Shown: positions 9,198-17,891 of the stretch, in pieces
Layout: each line of letters opens with the position of its first letter
Numbering within the stretch: position 1 is the stretch's first letter
DNA from: Terrisporobacter othiniensis
GTDB taxonomy: Bacteria; Bacillota; Clostridia; Peptostreptococcales; Peptostreptococcaceae
DNA length: 62,604 nucleotides
Direction: 5' to 3'
NCBI RefSeq assembly: GCF_000808015.1
Contig: NZ_JWHR01000013.1
Location: 1 to 62,604 of the forward strand
Made by a program: the position numbers and the translations under genes
The notes under the pieces: model-generated
Database searches by the model: none
What the model saw: only the letters and a program-made list of their open reading frames with translations
What the model was told of the DNA's origin: nothing

Positions 9198-9467
9198 CTA
9201 GACAGTATGCATTGAGTTGAATATTTCTTCCCTTTGAATCTTCACATCAACACCCAAACTTTTTCCCTCTAATACTAAGGCCTTTTTTATTTCATCAAAT
9301 GATTCCTTGGCTTTACTTAAGTCAACCATTAAAACCATGGTGAAAAACTCCTCCATTATAGTTTGGTTGATATCAATAATATTAATATTGTACTTTGTAA
9401 GTTCAGTAGTTATTCCAGCTACTATTCCTACTTTATCCTTCCCAATTACAGTTATTATAGCTCTCAT
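9198..9467 (-). CDS. ACT-domain protein (UPF0237)
   Basis: 89 residues making a single ACT domain: IITVIGKDKVGIVAGITTELTKYNINI, then the second strand/helix with MVLMVDLSKA. ACT domains bind amino acids or similar small ligands. Its fixed pairing with the DUF711 gene 9 bases downstream suggests it senses a ligand for that protein. Confidence 0.9.
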   Translation of the reverse strand: MRAIITVIGKDKVGIVAGITTELTKYNINIIDINQTIMEEFFTMVLMVDLSKAKESFDEIKKALVLEGKSLGVDVKIQREEIFNSMHTV

Positions 9468-9553
9468 ACAATCCCCCTTGCATTTTAGTTATTTTTCTAA
9501 CTTTATATTAATAAAATTGTATACAATATGACATGTTTTCGCCATATTTTCAT

Positions 9554-9582
9554 AAAAAAAACTGCTATAAAAGCAGTTTCTT
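9554..9582 (-). terminator. terminator of the TIGR00300 gene
   Basis: AAACTGCT-ATAAA-AGCAGTTT with a T-run on the minus strand, directly after the stop at 9587. Confidence 0.75.
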
Positions 9583-9586
9583 TATA

Positions 9587-10666
9587 TTATAAATTATCAG
9601 CTAATCTTTGTAAAAAGTCTTGTGCGTTTGATATCATCGTTCTTACACTTAAACTTCCTCTATCTTTTAACTTATTTACAGCAAATTCTGAAGTATCTAC
9701 TGTATAGAAGTATATTGGCCTTACTTCTCCATCAACAACTCTAAATGATGGCGTCATATTTCCTGTCGCAATTGTGTGTAGTTGAGTTGCCATACAAATT
9801 ACAGTTGTGGCTTTTCTTACTTGATTTCTCATTTGTTCTTGTGCTTCATAAACGTCTGCTATCACTATTGGAAGTGGACCATCATCTCTTATTGAACCAC
9901 CAAGTACAATAGGTACATTGTTTTTAACACAAGAATGAATTAATCCTGATGTTATATTTTCTTCTTCTATAAGTTTTTCTATTGATCCATATTTTCTTGC
10001 TTTATTTAATAAATCTAGGTGATGATAATGACCATCTTTTATAGAACATTGAGTGTATATATCTTGACCTAAAGCCGTGTTATATACCCCTGCTTCTAAA
10101 TCGTGAGTTGCAACAGCATTTCCACCTAAGAAAGCATCTACATATCCATTGTTTATTAATTTTGTTAATGACTCCCTAGCCCCCTTAGAAAATACTGCTG
10201 CTGGTCCCATTACCCATACTATATACCCATTTTCTTTTTCGTGTTTTAAAAGTTCAATTAGTTGATCGTAGTCCATAGTTTGAGAAGTTTCTCTTGATCT
10301 ACTTCCTCTAAAAGCAAAAGCTTCTTCTTCAACTTTTTTATCTTCAAAACCTGTTGTGTGTAGATATATTCCTTCGCTAGCATCTTCAGTTCTTCCAACA
10401 ATAATCTTGTCTCCAACTTTCAAATGTCTAAATTCTACTATTTCTATCTTATTATCATTCAATCTTGGAACACAGTCCATTCTTGTTTCTTCAGCTAATA
10501 TCCATTCACCATTAATTTTAAAGTATTCTGGATAAATTGACATAGCGTGATAATTCTCTGGTGCAACTCTGTCCTTTTCAACTAGTTCAATTTTTGCATT
10601 TGGTGAATTTTTAAATTTTTCTTCACTAAAATCTGGATGAGTGTATTTTGGCATGTTAAAACTCAT
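9587..10666 (-). CDS. TIGR00300-family protein (LOR/SDH-like, possible ornithine cyclodeaminase)
   Basis: 359 residues. The N-terminal part (about 1-110) matches the LOR/SDH bifunctional-enzyme conserved domain. The C-terminal part has a Rossmann-like core (VWVMGPAAVFSKGARESL, GGNAVATHDLE, VPIVLGGSIRDDGPLP). This architecture is that of TIGR00300 proteins, whose archaeal and cyanobacterial relatives make proline from ornithine. Ornithine cyclodeaminase activity is therefore plausible but inferred. Single-gene unit with GGGGGA upstream of the start and its own terminator. Confidence 0.75.
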   Translation of the reverse strand: MSFNMPKYTHPDFSEEKFKNSPNAKIELVEKDRVAPENYHAMSIYPEYFKINGEWILAEETRMDCVPRLNDNKIEIVEFRHLKVGDKIIVGRTEDASEGIYLHTTGFEDKKVEEEAFAFRGSRSRETSQTMDYDQLIELLKHEKENGYIVWVMGPAAVFSKGARESLTKLINNGYVDAFLGGNAVATHDLEAGVYNTALGQDIYTQCSIKDGHYHHLDLLNKARKYGSIEKLIEEENITSGLIHSCVKNNVPIVLGGSIRDDGPLPIVIADVYEAQEQMRNQVRKATTVICMATQLHTIATGNMTPSFRVVDGEVRPIYFYTVDTSEFAVNKLKDRGSLSVRTMISNAQDFLQRLADNL

Positions 10667-10782
10667 AATAATATTCCCCCTGTCTAAACGTGAATTTATA
10701 CTGACAAGCTAATTATAACACTGAAAAAAAATTATTATGAGTTATCTTTTCTTTAAGTATTTTTAAATGTTTTTCATATAAA

Positions 10783-11685
10783 TTAAACTGTTTCAATTAG
10801 ATCACTTTCGTTATTATTTTCCTCTACTACATGTATTTCATTAATGTTATCAATAATGGCACTAATATGATAATTATAAACAGCACTTCTATCATCTTTA
10901 ATTTCTATTCCTTTAGGCAAGGTATCGTATATAATTTTTGACTTAATATAATTTTCTTTATTTAAATAACATTTATCTTTCATTTGCTCTAAAATTTGAA
11001 GGTGTAGATAAATATGTTTACATCGTTTAATGACATCATTTATTGCTTCATCATCAACTTCTTCATTCCTATACTCTAATTCGTCTAAAAAGTTTTTATA
11101 CAATCCCTCTAATCTTGTAATTTCTTTACTCAAGGATGAAATATCAGTATTAACACCTTTTTCTATTTCACTTTTTAATAGCTTAATTGATGTTTTTTCA
11201 ATAGCTTTTATTTCTTTATATATACTTTCTAAATAATTAGGTCTGAATATATAATAATTTACAGCTACACCTATAATTACTCCTACAGATGTGTCTAGTA
11301 TTCTAGAAATAGAATAAGCTATCGGATTTGCATCACCTATGCTTAAATAAATAGCACAATAAACTATACAAGCAATAGTTGTAGAATTATTTACTTTTAA
11401 AAGATTACAAATATAAATAGTTGTGATAACTCCTAAACAAGATAATATAGGATCTCCTGGTTTAATAATTACAAATAGGAATCCTATTAAACCGCCTATA
11501 AAAGTTCCCTTCAATCTATTAAATCCAACTGTTACAGAACCTTTTACAGTTGTCTGCATACAAACAATACATGCTGCTGCAGCAAAGAAAGTTTTGTCGA
11601 CTATGTTCAAATATCCAACTAGTACACAAATCATAACTCCTATACCTGTTTTTATATTTCTCATTCCTGGTTTTTGTAATTTCAA
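10783..11685 (-). CDS. FUSC/ArAE-type aromatic acid exporter family membrane protein, second paralogue
   Basis: 300 residues with five or six N-terminal membrane helices (about 10-150, including AAAACIVCMQTTVKGSVTVG). A charged helical C-terminal half follows (EIKAIEKTSIKLLKSEIEKG). The start is TTG at 11685 with GGGAGTGAG upstream. Same general architecture as the 3332-4306 protein, but too diverged to be a recent duplicate. Substrate unknown. Confidence 0.72.
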   Translation of the reverse strand: MKLQKPGMRNIKTGIGVMICVLVGYLNIVDKTFFAAAACIVCMQTTVKGSVTVGFNRLKGTFIGGLIGFLFVIIKPGDPILSCLGVITTIYICNLLKVNNSTTIACIVYCAIYLSIGDANPIAYSISRILDTSVGVIIGVAVNYYIFRPNYLESIYKEIKAIEKTSIKLLKSEIEKGVNTDISSLSKEITRLEGLYKNFLDELEYRNEEVDDEAINDVIKRCKHIYLHLQILEQMKDKCYLNKENYIKSKIIYDTLPKGIEIKDDRSAVYNYHISAIIDNINEIHVVEENNNESDLIETV

Positions 11686-11726
11686 AATGTCTCACTCCCA
11701 TCTTATTTTATAATACCATAAAAAAA

Positions 11727-11750
11727 GAACCAAATAAAATTTGGTTCCCT
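11727..11750 (-). terminator. terminator of bcp
   Basis: On the minus strand GGAACCAAA-TTTTA-TTTGGTTC is followed by seven T residues. Confidence 0.8.
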
Positions 11751-11755
11751 TATAT

Positions 11756-12211
11756 CTATCCTAAATACTCTAAAATTTCTCCTGCATTTTTATCAGTTTT
11801 AACTTTGTTGTACACTTTTTCTATCATTCCATTTTCATCAATTATATATGTAGTTCTTACCACACCCATGCTAACTTTTCCGTATAATTTCTTCTCTTGC
11901 CATACATCATAAGCTTTTATAGCTTCAAGTTCTGGATCTGATAATAATATAAATGGTAATTCATGCTTTGTTGCAAAGTTGCTATGTGATTTTACACTAT
12001 CCTTGCTTATGCCTATTACAACTACATCCTTTGATGTGAATTCTTCGTAGCTATCTCTAAAAGCACATGCTTGTTTAGTGCATCCAGGTGTATTATCTCT
12101 TGGATAAAAATATAAAACTACTTTTTTATTTTTAAAGTCTGATAAACTTATTTCTTTTCCGTCTTTATCTAATAATTTAAATTCTGGTGCTTTTACTCCT
12201 GCTTCTAGCAT
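11756..12211 (-). CDS. bcp: thiol peroxidase of the Bcp/PrxQ peroxiredoxin family
   Basis: 151 residues. The peroxidatic cysteine is C44 in DNTPGCTKQAC, and C49 is the expected resolving cysteine of Bcp/PrxQ proteins. The thioredoxin fold is recognisable (FPRD-like FYPRDNTPGC, VVIGISKDSVKSH, RTTYIIDENG). It reduces hydroperoxides using thioredoxin, in the cytoplasm. A ribosome site TGGAGGA precedes the ATG. Confidence 0.93.
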   Translation of the reverse strand: MLEAGVKAPEFKLLDKDGKEISLSDFKNKKVVLYFYPRDNTPGCTKQACAFRDSYEEFTSKDVVVIGISKDSVKSHSNFATKHELPFILLSDPELEAIKAYDVWQEKKLYGKVSMGVVRTTYIIDENGMIEKVYNKVKTDKNAGEILEYLG

Positions 12212-12234
12212 AATATTTATCCTCCATTTTTCAC

Positions 12235-12657
12235 TTATATTAATAGAACTACAAAAAATACTTTTATAATCTGTAAAAAAGTTACTACTGCCAGCATTGC
12301 ATTCATAAAATAAAACGCTTTAAAATCTTCAGTAGAATATAACAAGTTAAAGCCTAAGTAAATAACTACAAGTACAATCATAACTATATTTCTACTTAGT
12401 GTATTTTTATTTAGCTGTGACTTTCTTTTTAAATAAAATACTAATATTGATATCATTAATATTGCAAACAAAGCAATAACTAAGTATTGTATTTTCGCAA
12501 TTGGATATAAGCTTTCCCAAGTACTATTTTTGTAAATGACGAATCGTAACATTCCCATTCTCTTACGTGTGAAATAATTCACTACATACATTCCTATTAA
12601 TAATAGAATCTGTAATATACTTACTATTATATAAAATCCTTTGTTCAATTTCTTCAT
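12235..12657 (-). CDS. small four-helix membrane protein, function unknown
   Basis: 140 residues with four hydrophobic segments near residues 8-28, 57-77, 90-108 and 114-138. The loop between helices 1 and 2 is basic and aromatic (FTRKRMGMLRFVIYKNSTWE). No family was recognised. The ribosome site is weak. The gene lies 23 bases upstream of bcp on the same strand and may be co-transcribed with it, since no terminator is visible between them. Confidence 0.65.
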   Translation of the reverse strand: MKKLNKGFYIIVSILQILLLIGMYVVNYFTRKRMGMLRFVIYKNSTWESLYPIAKIQYLVIALFAILMISILVFYLKRKSQLNKNTLSRNIVMIVLVVIYLGFNLLYSTEDFKAFYFMNAMLAVVTFLQIIKVFFVVLLI

Positions 12658-12697
12658 TTAAATATCGACCTCGTTACTTATAAGAATTTTTTACTAA

Positions 12698-12730
12698 AAT
12701 AAGCACTGCATTTTATACAGTGCTTATTAT
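12698..12730 (-). terminator. terminator of the rhodanese lipoprotein gene
   Basis: AATAAGCACTG pairs perfectly with CAGTGCTTATT around a 9-base loop. Confidence 0.8.
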
Positions 12731-12748
12731 TATTATACATTATTTATT

Positions 12749-13813
12749 TTATTTTGCAGCTTTATCTGTTGATAATTTTCCTACTGTAGTGTAAACTACA
12801 TCATCACTGCTTGGGTCACCAACTTGAACTGGAAGGTTATCATTCATTTGCCATTGATACCATCCACCATCATAAAGAGTCATTCCTTCCCATCCTGCAT
12901 CATAAGCTATTAACCAAGGAATTGTAGCTCTCCATCCAGTACCACAATAGAATGAAAGTTCATTTTCTTTACTGAAATCTAGGTCTTTCCATAATTCTTC
13001 CATTTTATCAGCAGTTATATATGTACCATCTTCATTTGTATAATCTTCCATATTATATGGATCGCTTCCTCCACGACCCCAAACTGCACCTTTAGGCTCA
13101 CCTGCTCTATCTATATAGTTATATCCACTTGTTTCACCTAAAAATTCTGCTTCGCTTCTTATACTAACTAGTTTGAAATTAGTATCATTTTTCAATTTTT
13201 CTTGTACGTCATCTATAGACATCCAGTATTCTGGATGTGCTGGAACAGTTGTCCCAAAATCAGTTGCAACTGTTGCTTTTTCAACATCCGTTTCTGTTTT
13301 ATATCCTGCCTTTTCCCATGCAGACAGTCCACCATTAAGGATTTTTACATTTTCAACGCCTGCCCATAAATAAGCATAAGCTACCCTCGCAGTTCCAGAA
13401 ACATCAGCTCCATATAATATAACAGTTTTATCTTTTGTAACGCCTAGGTCTAACATTCCTTTTTCAATTACTGCTGGTTCTGATAAGTTCCAGTATGGTT
13501 CTGATTCTACGCTTGCTATATCTACATGTAAAGCCCCTGGTAAATGTCCTTTTGTATAGTCTGGACTATCTTTATATGTTCCCCAAGATGCCTCTAATAT
13601 AACATAGTTTTCTGATTCTGGTTGATTTCCATCTATTACACTTTGTACCCAGTCAGGTGTTACAAAAACCTTGTTTTTATCTACTGCATCTGCTTTTACA
13701 TTTGACTCACTTTTAGATTCATCTGACTTGTCAGACGAATTAGAACTACATCCCACTACCATTGTTGCTACCATAGCTACGCAAAGTAACATTTTGATTA
13801 ATTTATTTTTCAT
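12749..13813 (-). CDS. surface lipoprotein with two rhodanese domains (sulfurtransferase)
   Basis: 354 residues. A lipoprotein signal peptide ends at the lipobox VVGC (C22), followed by a Ser/Asp-rich linker. Two rhodanese domains follow: an N-terminal domain (about 50-190) with LYGADVSGTA at the catalytic loop position and no cysteine, and a C-terminal domain (about 200-345) with an active-site loop FYCGTGWRA. This is the SseA/thiosulfate sulfurtransferase layout, with the catalytic cysteine only in the second domain. Export as a lipoprotein is unusual, because most such enzymes are cytoplasmic. Strong AGGGAGGG ribosome site; single-gene unit. Confidence 0.85.
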   Translation of the reverse strand: MKNKLIKMLLCVAMVATMVVGCSSNSSDKSDESKSESNVKADAVDKNKVFVTPDWVQSVIDGNQPESENYVILEASWGTYKDSPDYTKGHLPGALHVDIASVESEPYWNLSEPAVIEKGMLDLGVTKDKTVILYGADVSGTARVAYAYLWAGVENVKILNGGLSAWEKAGYKTETDVEKATVATDFGTTVPAHPEYWMSIDDVQEKLKNDTNFKLVSIRSEAEFLGETSGYNYIDRAGEPKGAVWGRGGSDPYNMEDYTNEDGTYITADKMEELWKDLDFSKENELSFYCGTGWRATIPWLIAYDAGWEGMTLYDGGWYQWQMNDNLPVQVGDPSSDDVVYTTVGKLSTDKAAK

Positions 13814-13928
13814 CTTTTCCCTCCCTGATGTATCATTGCATTAGTATTTTACTATAAATAATATATTGCTTCTAATTAATTATTTCTATAAATAACCATT
13901 ATTTATAGATTTTCTATATAAATAATAG

Positions 13929-13960
13929 AACCACCCTTCTCATATTAACAGAAAGGTGGT
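13929..13960 (-). terminator. terminator of the 53-residue protein gene
   Basis: ACCACC-TTCT pairs with AGAA-GGTGGT just after the stop at 13973, on the minus strand. Confidence 0.65.
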
Positions 13961-13972
13961 GAAATTTTTCAG

Positions 13973-14134
13973 TTATTTATTATTATCTTCATCATATACA
14001 TCTGGACTTTTCTTCAATGTTGAAGCCCACTCATTATTTCTTTCATTCTTCTCTTTGACTTCTGCTTTACTTGTTAAAAACATATTAGAAGTTGCCCATT
14101 GATTATTACATTCAGTTTTTTTCTCTCTACTCAT
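13973..14134 (-). CDS. 53-residue hydrophilic protein with a repeated NNxWAxS motif
   Basis: Start ATG at 14134, AAGGAGA six bases upstream, stop TAA at 13973, own hairpin downstream. The protein begins MSREKKTECNNQWATSNMFL and carries two copies of a short motif: NNQWATS at residues 10-16 and NNEWAST at 33-39, about 23 residues apart. The C-terminus is acidic (PDVYDEDNN). Small clostridial proteins with such WA motifs exist (for example the DUF3787 type), but membership is not certain from sequence alone. Function unknown. Well-placed signals and codon use support a real gene. Confidence 0.75.
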   Translation of the reverse strand: MSREKKTECNNQWATSNMFLTSKAEVKEKNERNNEWASTLKKSPDVYDEDNNK

Positions 14135-14220
14135 TTCATTTCTCCTTAATAATATATTTAAATATATTATCTGTAAAAAAAATACTTATATAGAGTTAAA
14201 TTTAGTAAATTTATAACATA

Positions 14221-14252
14221 AAACCACTATTCCATCAAAAAGAATAGTGGTT
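14221..14252 (-). terminator. terminator of the Mrp ATPase gene
   Basis: AAACCACTATTC pairs perfectly with GAATAGTGGTTT around a 7-9-base loop, 10 bases after the stop. Confidence 0.85.
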
Positions 14253-14261
14253 TAAAAATAT

Positions 14262-15092
14262 TTATTTACTTATTTTTTTATTAATTTTTTCTACTATGCC
14301 AGTTAAGATATTGTCTAACTCATCACTAACTATCTCCACACCTTTATGAGTTATTTCTACAATTTCTCTAGTCATAGGCAATTCTCCTAATAGATCCAAA
14401 TTATTTTCTTGTAAAAACTCATCTGTCTCTTCTCCATCAAATAATTTTATCTTTTTATTACAATCAGGACATTCAATATAGCTCATATTTTCTACTACGC
14501 CTAATATATTTACATTTAGCATTTTAGCCATATTAACACCTTTCGAAACTATCATAGATATCATATCTTGTGGTACAGATACCATTATCATTCCAGTTAA
14601 AGGTAAAGATTGCATAACTGTAAGGGCTACATCTCCTGTTCCTGGTGGCATATCTATTAATAAATAATCTAGCTCTTCCCACATTACATCTTTATAGAAT
14701 TGTTTTATAGTATTACTTATTAATGGACCTTTCCATACTACTGGCTGACTTTCATCATTTACCATAAAGTTCACTGACATAGTCTTTATATTTTCTTTTG
14801 TTATTATAGGGTAAATATCTGTACCATTATTTGAAAATGCTCTTTCATACTGTACTCCCATAAGCCTTGGAATACTTGGTCCTGTTATGTCCGCATCTAA
14901 TATTCCCACCTTATATCCTGACTTACTTAATTGTTTTGCTATTAATGATGTTATTGTAGATTTACCTACTCCACCTTTTCCACTCATAACACCTATTATA
15001 TTTTTTATTTTATTATTTGGATTATTTTCTATTGTGCAAGTATCTTGTTTATTACAATTATTTTTTGATGGACATGAGTTACAATTTCCCAT
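14262..15092 (-). CDS. Mrp/NBP35-family P-loop ATPase, iron-sulfur carrier
   Basis: 276 residues. The N-terminus carries four cysteines (C4, C7, C13, C19) ahead of the deviant Walker A GKGGVGKS (residues 38-45), and a CxxC (ECPDC) lies near residue 215. Both features fit the Mrp/ApbC scaffold that carries Fe-S clusters to apoproteins. Switch motif YLLIDMPPGTGD and VSVPQDM are also present. Strong ribosome site CGGAGGA. A single gene with its own terminator. Confidence 0.92.
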   Translation of the reverse strand: MGNCNSCPSKNNCNKQDTCTIENNPNNKIKNIIGVMSGKGGVGKSTITSLIAKQLSKSGYKVGILDADITGPSIPRLMGVQYERAFSNNGTDIYPIITKENIKTMSVNFMVNDESQPVVWKGPLISNTIKQFYKDVMWEELDYLLIDMPPGTGDVALTVMQSLPLTGMIMVSVPQDMISMIVSKGVNMAKMLNVNILGVVENMSYIECPDCNKKIKLFDGEETDEFLQENNLDLLGELPMTREIVEITHKGVEIVSDELDNILTGIVEKINKKISK

Positions 15093-15294
15093 TTTATTTT
15101 CCTCCGTAGATTACATTTATTAGTCTATTTTTTATTAATTTTTATATTATAAGTAATTTTAATTAATTCATTTTATACTTAGTTTATACCCATAATTTCT
15201 TATTTTAATGTGCAATCTTCAATAAATATTTGTATATATGTTTATTAGCTATGGGTATATTATAAATATTATTAAAATATATAGGAGGACTATT

Positions 15295-15816
15295 ATGAAA
15301 ATATATACTAAGACAGGTGATAAAGGTAAAACCTCTTTATACGATGGAACTAGGGTTGATAAAGATGATATAAGAGTAGAGTCTTATGGGACTTTAGACG
15401 AATTAAACTCTTACATAGGTCTTTGCACAAATTATGCTAAGGATGAAGATAAGGAAATTTTAAGAAGTATACAAATAAAATTATTTGCAGTCTCTGCTGA
15501 ATTAGCTACTAAAGAAGAAGGAACCTATAAAACACCCATAAGTAATGATGATGTCGTATCTTTAGAAAAAATTATAGATTCTTATATTGAAAAAATTGAT
15601 AAAATAGATGCTTTTATAGTTCCTGGAACTAACTTAATCTCTGCTAATTTACATATAGCTAGAACTATTTGTAGAAAAGCTGAGAGAAGAATTTTTTCTC
15701 TTAGTAAAATAGAAACTGTAAATCCATTTTTATTAAAATACATAAACAGACTTTCTGATGTAATTTATGCAATTGCTAGATATAATGAAGCAGAATTAAT
15801 ATATATTAAATATTAA
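15295..15816 (+). CDS. PduO-type ATP:cob(I)alamin adenosyltransferase
   Basis: 173 residues from the ATG at 15295, which has AGGAGG seven bases upstream; an upstream in-frame ATG at 15238 lacks one. MKIYTKTGDKGKTSLYDG is the N-terminal ATP-binding signature of PduO-type enzymes. Conserved ARTICRKAERR and NRLSDVIYAIARY occur near the C-terminus. It makes adenosylcobalamin from cob(I)alamin. No B12 riboswitch was seen upstream, and no B12-dependent enzyme gene adjoins. Confidence 0.92.
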   Translation: MKIYTKTGDKGKTSLYDGTRVDKDDIRVESYGTLDELNSYIGLCTNYAKDEDKEILRSIQIKLFAVSAELATKEEGTYKTPISNDDVVSLEKIIDSYIEKIDKIDAFIVPGTNLISANLHIARTICRKAERRIFSLSKIETVNPFLLKYINRLSDVIYAIARYNEAELIYIKY

Positions 15817-15819
15817 AAA

Positions 15820-15867
15820 TAAGGCTCCTTTTTAATTTAATTCTATTATTTTGAGAGGAGCTTTTAA
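15820..15867 (+). terminator. terminator of the adenosyltransferase gene
   Basis: AAGGCTCCT pairs with AGGAGCTTT across an AT-rich loop; T-run after the right arm. Confidence 0.65.
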
Positions 15868-15946
15868 TATTTCTACAAATTAAGTTGGATTTTACGCAAT
15901 TATTGGTTATCATAAAAATTACAGGATAAATTTGGAGGTGACACTT

Positions 15947-17722
15947 ATGGAATCAATATTTAATGATGATATAGAAAAAAGAAAAAATAACATAGTAGAA
16001 TATAATAAGACTGCTAATATAATTACTATTATTAAAATGTTTTTATTTATTTTAATATGTTATAACATTTACAAAATATATGTAAATCAATACCCTTTAA
16101 AATTGATATTAGTCCTGATAGTTGAAGCTATCCTTTTCATCATAGCATCCTTAGCTCATAAAACTACATATGATCAAATATATAAAGAAGAAGGGGTTAT
16201 AAAAATTAATGAATCAAATATAAAAAGAATTACTGGTGAATGGTCTAATTTTACTGATATTGGTGAGGAGTTTATAGATTATGACCATGATTATGCAACA
16301 GATTTGGACATAGTTGGAAACAAATCTTTATTCCAAATGATTAATAGTACTGGTACTTATTATGGAAGAAGACGATTTGTAAAAGATTTGCTGAATCCTA
16401 ATTTTTCAGATAAAGAGTTGAAAAAACGCCATGAGGCTATTACTGAGTTAAGAAATAATTATAGTTTTTGTGCTGAAACCGAGTATGATTTTTCTCTAGT
16501 TGGTATAGATGAGGATTTTCCTATTTTAATTTCTCAATTACAAGATACGAAAAAATTTATTAAGAGTAATTACTTAAAATTATTATTTAAAATTTCAAAT
16601 ATAATAACGTGTCTTACTTTGCTATATTCAATATTTACTAAAAGCACTCTAAGTTTTATTATTCTTAATTGTTTAATCATATTCCAACTATTGCTTTGGA
16701 TTATTGGCTATTTAAAAGCAAATCATTATGTTGGAACTCTAAAAAAATTAGCACCCAAAATCAGTCGCTACGATAATGTTATAGATAATATTACAAAAAT
16801 AGAGTTTAAAACTAATAAGTTAGATGAAATTGTAAAAAACTTAGAGACTGCTAAAATAGGAGTTAAACAATTATCAAAAATAGCTTCAAATATCAATCAA
16901 CGTAATAATGGAGTAATGTGCATAATACTAAATTCTCTATTGCTTTGGGATTATAAAAATGCCATAGATTTGGACAATTGGAAGATGAAATACTCTGATT
17001 CAGTTGAAAACTGGTTTTATACTTTAGGAGAACTGGAAAGTTTAATAAGTTTTGCCAATCTTCCTAGGATTTGTAACAATATGTGTCTTCCTAGTTTTAA
17101 TAATAAAAATAATATTATTGAAGCCACAAATATAGGGCATCCTCTAATAAATAATGAAAAACGTATTTGTAATGATTTTAAACTAGATAATAATATCTAC
17201 ATTATATCTGGCTCCAATATGTCTGGTAAAACTACTTTTATGAGAACTGTTGGTATCAATATGGTTCTTGCTCGTGCTGGAAGTTACGTGTGTGCAGATA
17301 GTATGTTATCTTCTAAGATGAAAATAATTACTTCCATGCGTATAAGAGATGATTTGAACGAAGGCATTTCAACCTTCTATGCTGAGTTAAAAAGAATAAA
17401 AAAAATAATCGATCAATCTCATAGTGACCCACAAACACTATTTCTAATAGATGAAATTTTTAGAGGAACAAATTCTGTTGATAGGCTTAAAGGCTCTGAA
17501 GGCGTGTTAAAAGAACTATGTAAATCTCATGTTTCAGGAATGATTACAACTCATGATCTAGAGGTTTGTAATTTAGAAGATGAAAACCCTAATATAACGA
17601 ACTACAGTTTTAATGAACATTATGTAGATGGTGAGATTTTCTTTGATTATAAGATTAAAAATGGAAGGTCTTTAACTACAAATGCTGAGTATCTTTTAAG
17701 AAAAGTAGGTATTCTTGCTTAA
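15947..17722 (+). CDS. membrane-anchored MutS-like ATPase
   Basis: About 591 residues from the ATG at 15947, which has GGAGG eight bases upstream. Two pairs of hydrophobic helices flank a soluble part (near residues 25-70 and 210-255). A MutS-core-like helical region follows, then a C-terminal MutS ATPase: Walker A ISGSNMSGKTTF, Walker B TLFLIDEIFRGTNS, and TTHDLE. The mismatch-binding domain I of true MutS is absent. This is the MutS-family group with transmembrane segments whose role is not mismatch repair as far as is known. It stands alone on the plus strand. Confidence 0.85.
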   Translation: MESIFNDDIEKRKNNIVEYNKTANIITIIKMFLFILICYNIYKIYVNQYPLKLILVLIVEAILFIIASLAHKTTYDQIYKEEGVIKINESNIKRITGEWSNFTDIGEEFIDYDHDYATDLDIVGNKSLFQMINSTGTYYGRRRFVKDLLNPNFSDKELKKRHEAITELRNNYSFCAETEYDFSLVGIDEDFPILISQLQDTKKFIKSNYLKLLFKISNIITCLTLLYSIFTKSTLSFIILNCLIIFQLLLWIIGYLKANHYVGTLKKLAPKISRYDNVIDNITKIEFKTNKLDEIVKNLETAKIGVKQLSKIASNINQRNNGVMCIILNSLLLWDYKNAIDLDNWKMKYSDSVENWFYTLGELESLISFANLPRICNNMCLPSFNNKNNIIEATNIGHPLINNEKRICNDFKLDNNIYIISGSNMSGKTTFMRTVGINMVLARAGSYVCADSMLSSKMKIITSMRIRDDLNEGISTFYAELKRIKKIIDQSHSDPQTLFLIDEIFRGTNSVDRLKGSEGVLKELCKSHVSGMITTHDLEVCNLEDENPNITNYSFNEHYVDGEIFFDYKIKNGRSLTTNAEYLLRKVGILA

Positions 17723-17724
17723 TT

Positions 17725-17812
17725 TAAAAATTCACTTTGCTTAAGCATTGTGTCGACAAATCGCTTCATATCGCCAACGTCTTAGACCGTTGCTAAAGTA
17801 ACAAAGTTAATA
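17725..17812 (+). repeat. dispersed structured repeat, copy A
   Basis: Shares with copies B, C and D the series AAAATT..CTTTGCTT, TCGCCAACG, then CGTT and a CTTTAA/CTAAAG-like step. Here CAACGTCTTAGACCGTTG (17775-17792) forms an almost perfect hairpin, and CTTTG/CAAAG arms flank it. It lies between the MutS-like gene and a terminator. Confidence 0.55.
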
Positions 17813-17835
17813 GAAATAATATTCTATTATGATTT

Positions 17836-17880
17836 TATACAAGGCATAAATGAGATAATTTAATTTATGCCTTGTATATA
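17836..17880 (-). terminator. terminator of the split permease operon
   Basis: ATACAAGGCATAAAT pairs with ATTTATGCCTTGTAT, a 15-bp arm, just after the stop at 17892. Confidence 0.85.
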
Positions 17881-17891
17881 TTTTTATTCTT

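Noticed and set aside
9587..10666. Dedicated arginine/ornithine operon around the TIGR00300 gene
   Set aside because: Neighbours are an exporter-like gene and the DUF711-ACT pair; no arginine deiminase or ornithine genes are present.
15100..15294. Cobalamin riboswitch before the adenosyltransferase
   Set aside because: No B12-box or long structured leader is visible in the 190 bases upstream.
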